Positions 6,485 through 7,374 of a stretch of DNA of 7,374 bases are shown piece by piece. This stretch comes from Acidobacteriota bacterium. Lineage in GTDB: Bacteria; Acidobacteriota; Blastocatellia; Pyrinomonadales; Pyrinomonadaceae. The stretch is from positions 1 to 7,374 of the forward strand of contig JAIVJP010000376.1 in assembly GCA_020199975.1 (NCBI GenBank), written 5' to 3'. The translations under genes and the position numbers were made by a program. Under the pieces are notes generated by a model. It searched no databases and had not been told where the DNA came from. It saw only the letters and a program-made list of their open reading frames with translations. Positions within the stretch are counted from its first letter, which is position 1. Every line of letters begins with the position of its first letter.

Positions 6485-6513
6485 TTCAGAAAAAAACCAA
6501 TGAAAAATGTCAA
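6485..6513 (-). promoter_or_regulatory. Candidate sigma-70 promoter of the decarboxylase
   Basis: On the minus strand a perfect TTGACA occupies 6513-6508. After a 17-base spacer, TCTGAA sits at 6490-6485, matching TATAAT at three of six positions. Transcription would begin near 6478, leaving a leader of about 50 bases before ATG 6427. The -35 box is strong and the -10 box weak, so this is a moderate call from sequence alone. Confidence 0.45.
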
Positions 6514-6534
6514 ATCACACTTGGAAGATGCTCA

Positions 6535-6565
6535 CTCCTGCCCCCTGCTCCTGCCCGCCTGCTCC
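6535..6565. repeat. CTCCTGCC-type low-complexity tract in the divergent intergenic region
   Basis: The plus strand is a pyrimidine-rich succession of CTCCTGCC, CCCTGCTC and CTGCCCGCCTGCTC units. It lies between the decarboxylase promoter and rsmG. The same wording, CCTGCCTCCTGCC, recurs at 3241-3253, between the ankyrin and amidotransferase genes. It is probably a dispersed spacer repeat of this genome. I see no coding role. Confidence 0.5.
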
Positions 6566-6618
6566 TTCGGCTTTGCGCTCGCTTCGACTTTCGGTGACAG
6601 TGCATTGAAAATTGAAGA

Positions 6619-7293
6619 ATGACTGCAAGTAGCTCACAAGTTAGAGAGTTTAGAGAAGCGCTCGTGTCCGAGGCCGGTGTCTATCAGGCAACAATCAATG
6701 TCGACGCGATCGAACGCTTGTCGGAATACTATGTGCTGCTAACCAAATGGAACCCACGCCTGCACCTGGTGGCTCCATGCTCGCCTCGTGAGTTTGCCAT
6801 AAGACACGTACTGGAATCGTTAATGTTGCTTCCACACCTGCCTCAGGCCGCCAGGGTCGCAGACATCGGCTCGGGCGCTGGCCTTCCCATCATTCCATGT
6901 TTGATTGCGCGCCCTGATATCACAGTCACGCTCATTGAGTCGTCTAAGAAGAAAGCGGTTTTTCTGCGCGAGACGGTTAATCGTGCCCAACTGTCCAAAT
7001 CGGTCACGGTGATCGCCGAGCGCTTCGAGGAGATCCCGGCCCCGGAAGCTGACTTTGTTAGCTGTCGCGCCCTGGATCGCTTCGAGGCAAAACTACCGAG
7101 CCTGTTAAAATGGTCGCCGCTGGAGAGCATACTGCTGTTTTACGGAGGCGAAGGACTTCGTGACCGGCTCATGAACCTGGATCTCAGCTTCACGAAAATC
7201 CAAATACCAAATTCCAAGAGCAGATATGTATTCGTGATTGGGCGTAGTGGGGTTGAGCAGACTCGCTCTTTATTGCCCTCTAGCGGAAAGTAA
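6619..7293 (+). CDS. rsmG: 16S rRNA (guanine-527-N7)-methyltransferase RsmG
   Basis: The 224-residue protein matches RsmG (GidB), the SAM-dependent enzyme that methylates G527 of 16S rRNA; loss of RsmG gives low-level streptomycin resistance in several bacteria. Visible family marks are LTKWNPRLHL (41-50), RHVLESL (62-68), the SAM-binding ADIGSGAGLP (81-90), LIESSKKKAVFL (105-116), and SCRAL (148-152) with Arg150, where the family has its conserved RA. The family usually has a glycine after GxGAG(F/L)P; here it is isoleucine, giving LPIIP. Length is normal. The start ATG is preceded by TTGAAGA, a weak ribosome-binding site. The classic neighbour mnmG is not in the window, so the gene stands alone, divergent from the decarboxylase. 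Confidence 0.93.
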   Translation: MTASSSQVREFREALVSEAGVYQATINVDAIERLSEYYVLLTKWNPRLHLVAPCSPREFAIRHVLESLMLLPHLPQAARVADIGSGAGLPIIPCLIARPDITVTLIESSKKKAVFLRETVNRAQLSKSVTVIAERFEEIPAPEADFVSCRALDRFEAKLPSLLKWSPLESILLFYGGEGLRDRLMNLDLSFTKIQIPNSKSRYVFVIGRSGVEQTRSLLPSSGK

Positions 7294-7374
7294 CGCGGCC
7301 ATCCGCTCCGGTCTGACGCACATCCTCATGTCCGAAGCTTTCCAGAAGTTAGCGTTGCCAATGCTCGGTCACGT
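7294..7374. other. Sequence after rsmG, no recognisable gene
   Basis: These 81 bases hold no complete gene. On the minus strand one frame is open from 7368 to a stop at 7270-7272 and contains ASDMRMCVRPERMAALLSAR, which includes three methionines. It is too short to judge and matches nothing I can name. No terminator hairpin with a U-run is visible behind rsmG. Confidence 0.3.

Noticed and set aside
7190..7230. AAATCCAAATACCAAATTCC run in rsmG as an inserted repeat
   Set aside because: The translated IPNSKSRYVFVIGR fits the normal last strands of RsmG, so no insertion needs to be assumed.

Overview
The window looks like ordinary chromosomal DNA from a soil-type Gram-negative bacterium. Base composition is balanced, close to half G+C. 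I lean towards Acidobacteriota, perhaps Blastocatellia. The reasons are a secreted S9 peptidase with a TolB-like propeller, a DECR2-like reductase, ankyrin proteins and G-rich low-complexity spacers. This is inferred from protein character only; no rRNA or other taxonomic marker is present.

Layout, left to right. Positions 3-107 (+) hold the last 34 codons of an unrecognised, probably membrane-attached protein. Positions 192-333 form a large imperfect inverted repeat, MITE- or REP-like, with TTCGTG/CACGAA units spaced 10 bp apart. From 366 to 6427 everything is on the minus strand. In transcription order this is: a group II PLP-dependent decarboxylase (6427-4961), a DECR2-like short-chain dehydrogenase (4891-4106), a 47-codon remnant of a cyclophilin-type prolyl isomerase (4104-3958), an ankyrin-repeat protein (3897-3253), a TrpG/PabA glutamine amidotransferase (3196-2630), a frameshifted GGDEF-domain remnant (about 2629-2344) and a secreted S9 prolyl-oligopeptidase-family peptidase (2375-366). 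The 16S rRNA methyltransferase gene rsmG (6619-7293) is divergent on the plus strand. The last 80 bases hold no recognisable gene.

The minus-strand genes do not form an obvious single pathway. The decarboxylase and reductase may share a transcript that starts at a TTGACA-type promoter near 6513, but a hairpin lies between them. The ankyrin and amidotransferase genes are closely spaced. The peptidase has its own strong Shine-Dalgarno sequence and a signal peptide.

I see no evidence for a new defence, mobile or biosynthetic system. The most informative signals are decay marks: two 5'-truncated gene remnants, each lying directly behind an intact gene's stop codon, and an ankyrin gene whose natural ATG appears to be one base out of frame. 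The phased inverted repeat is the other item worth following up.
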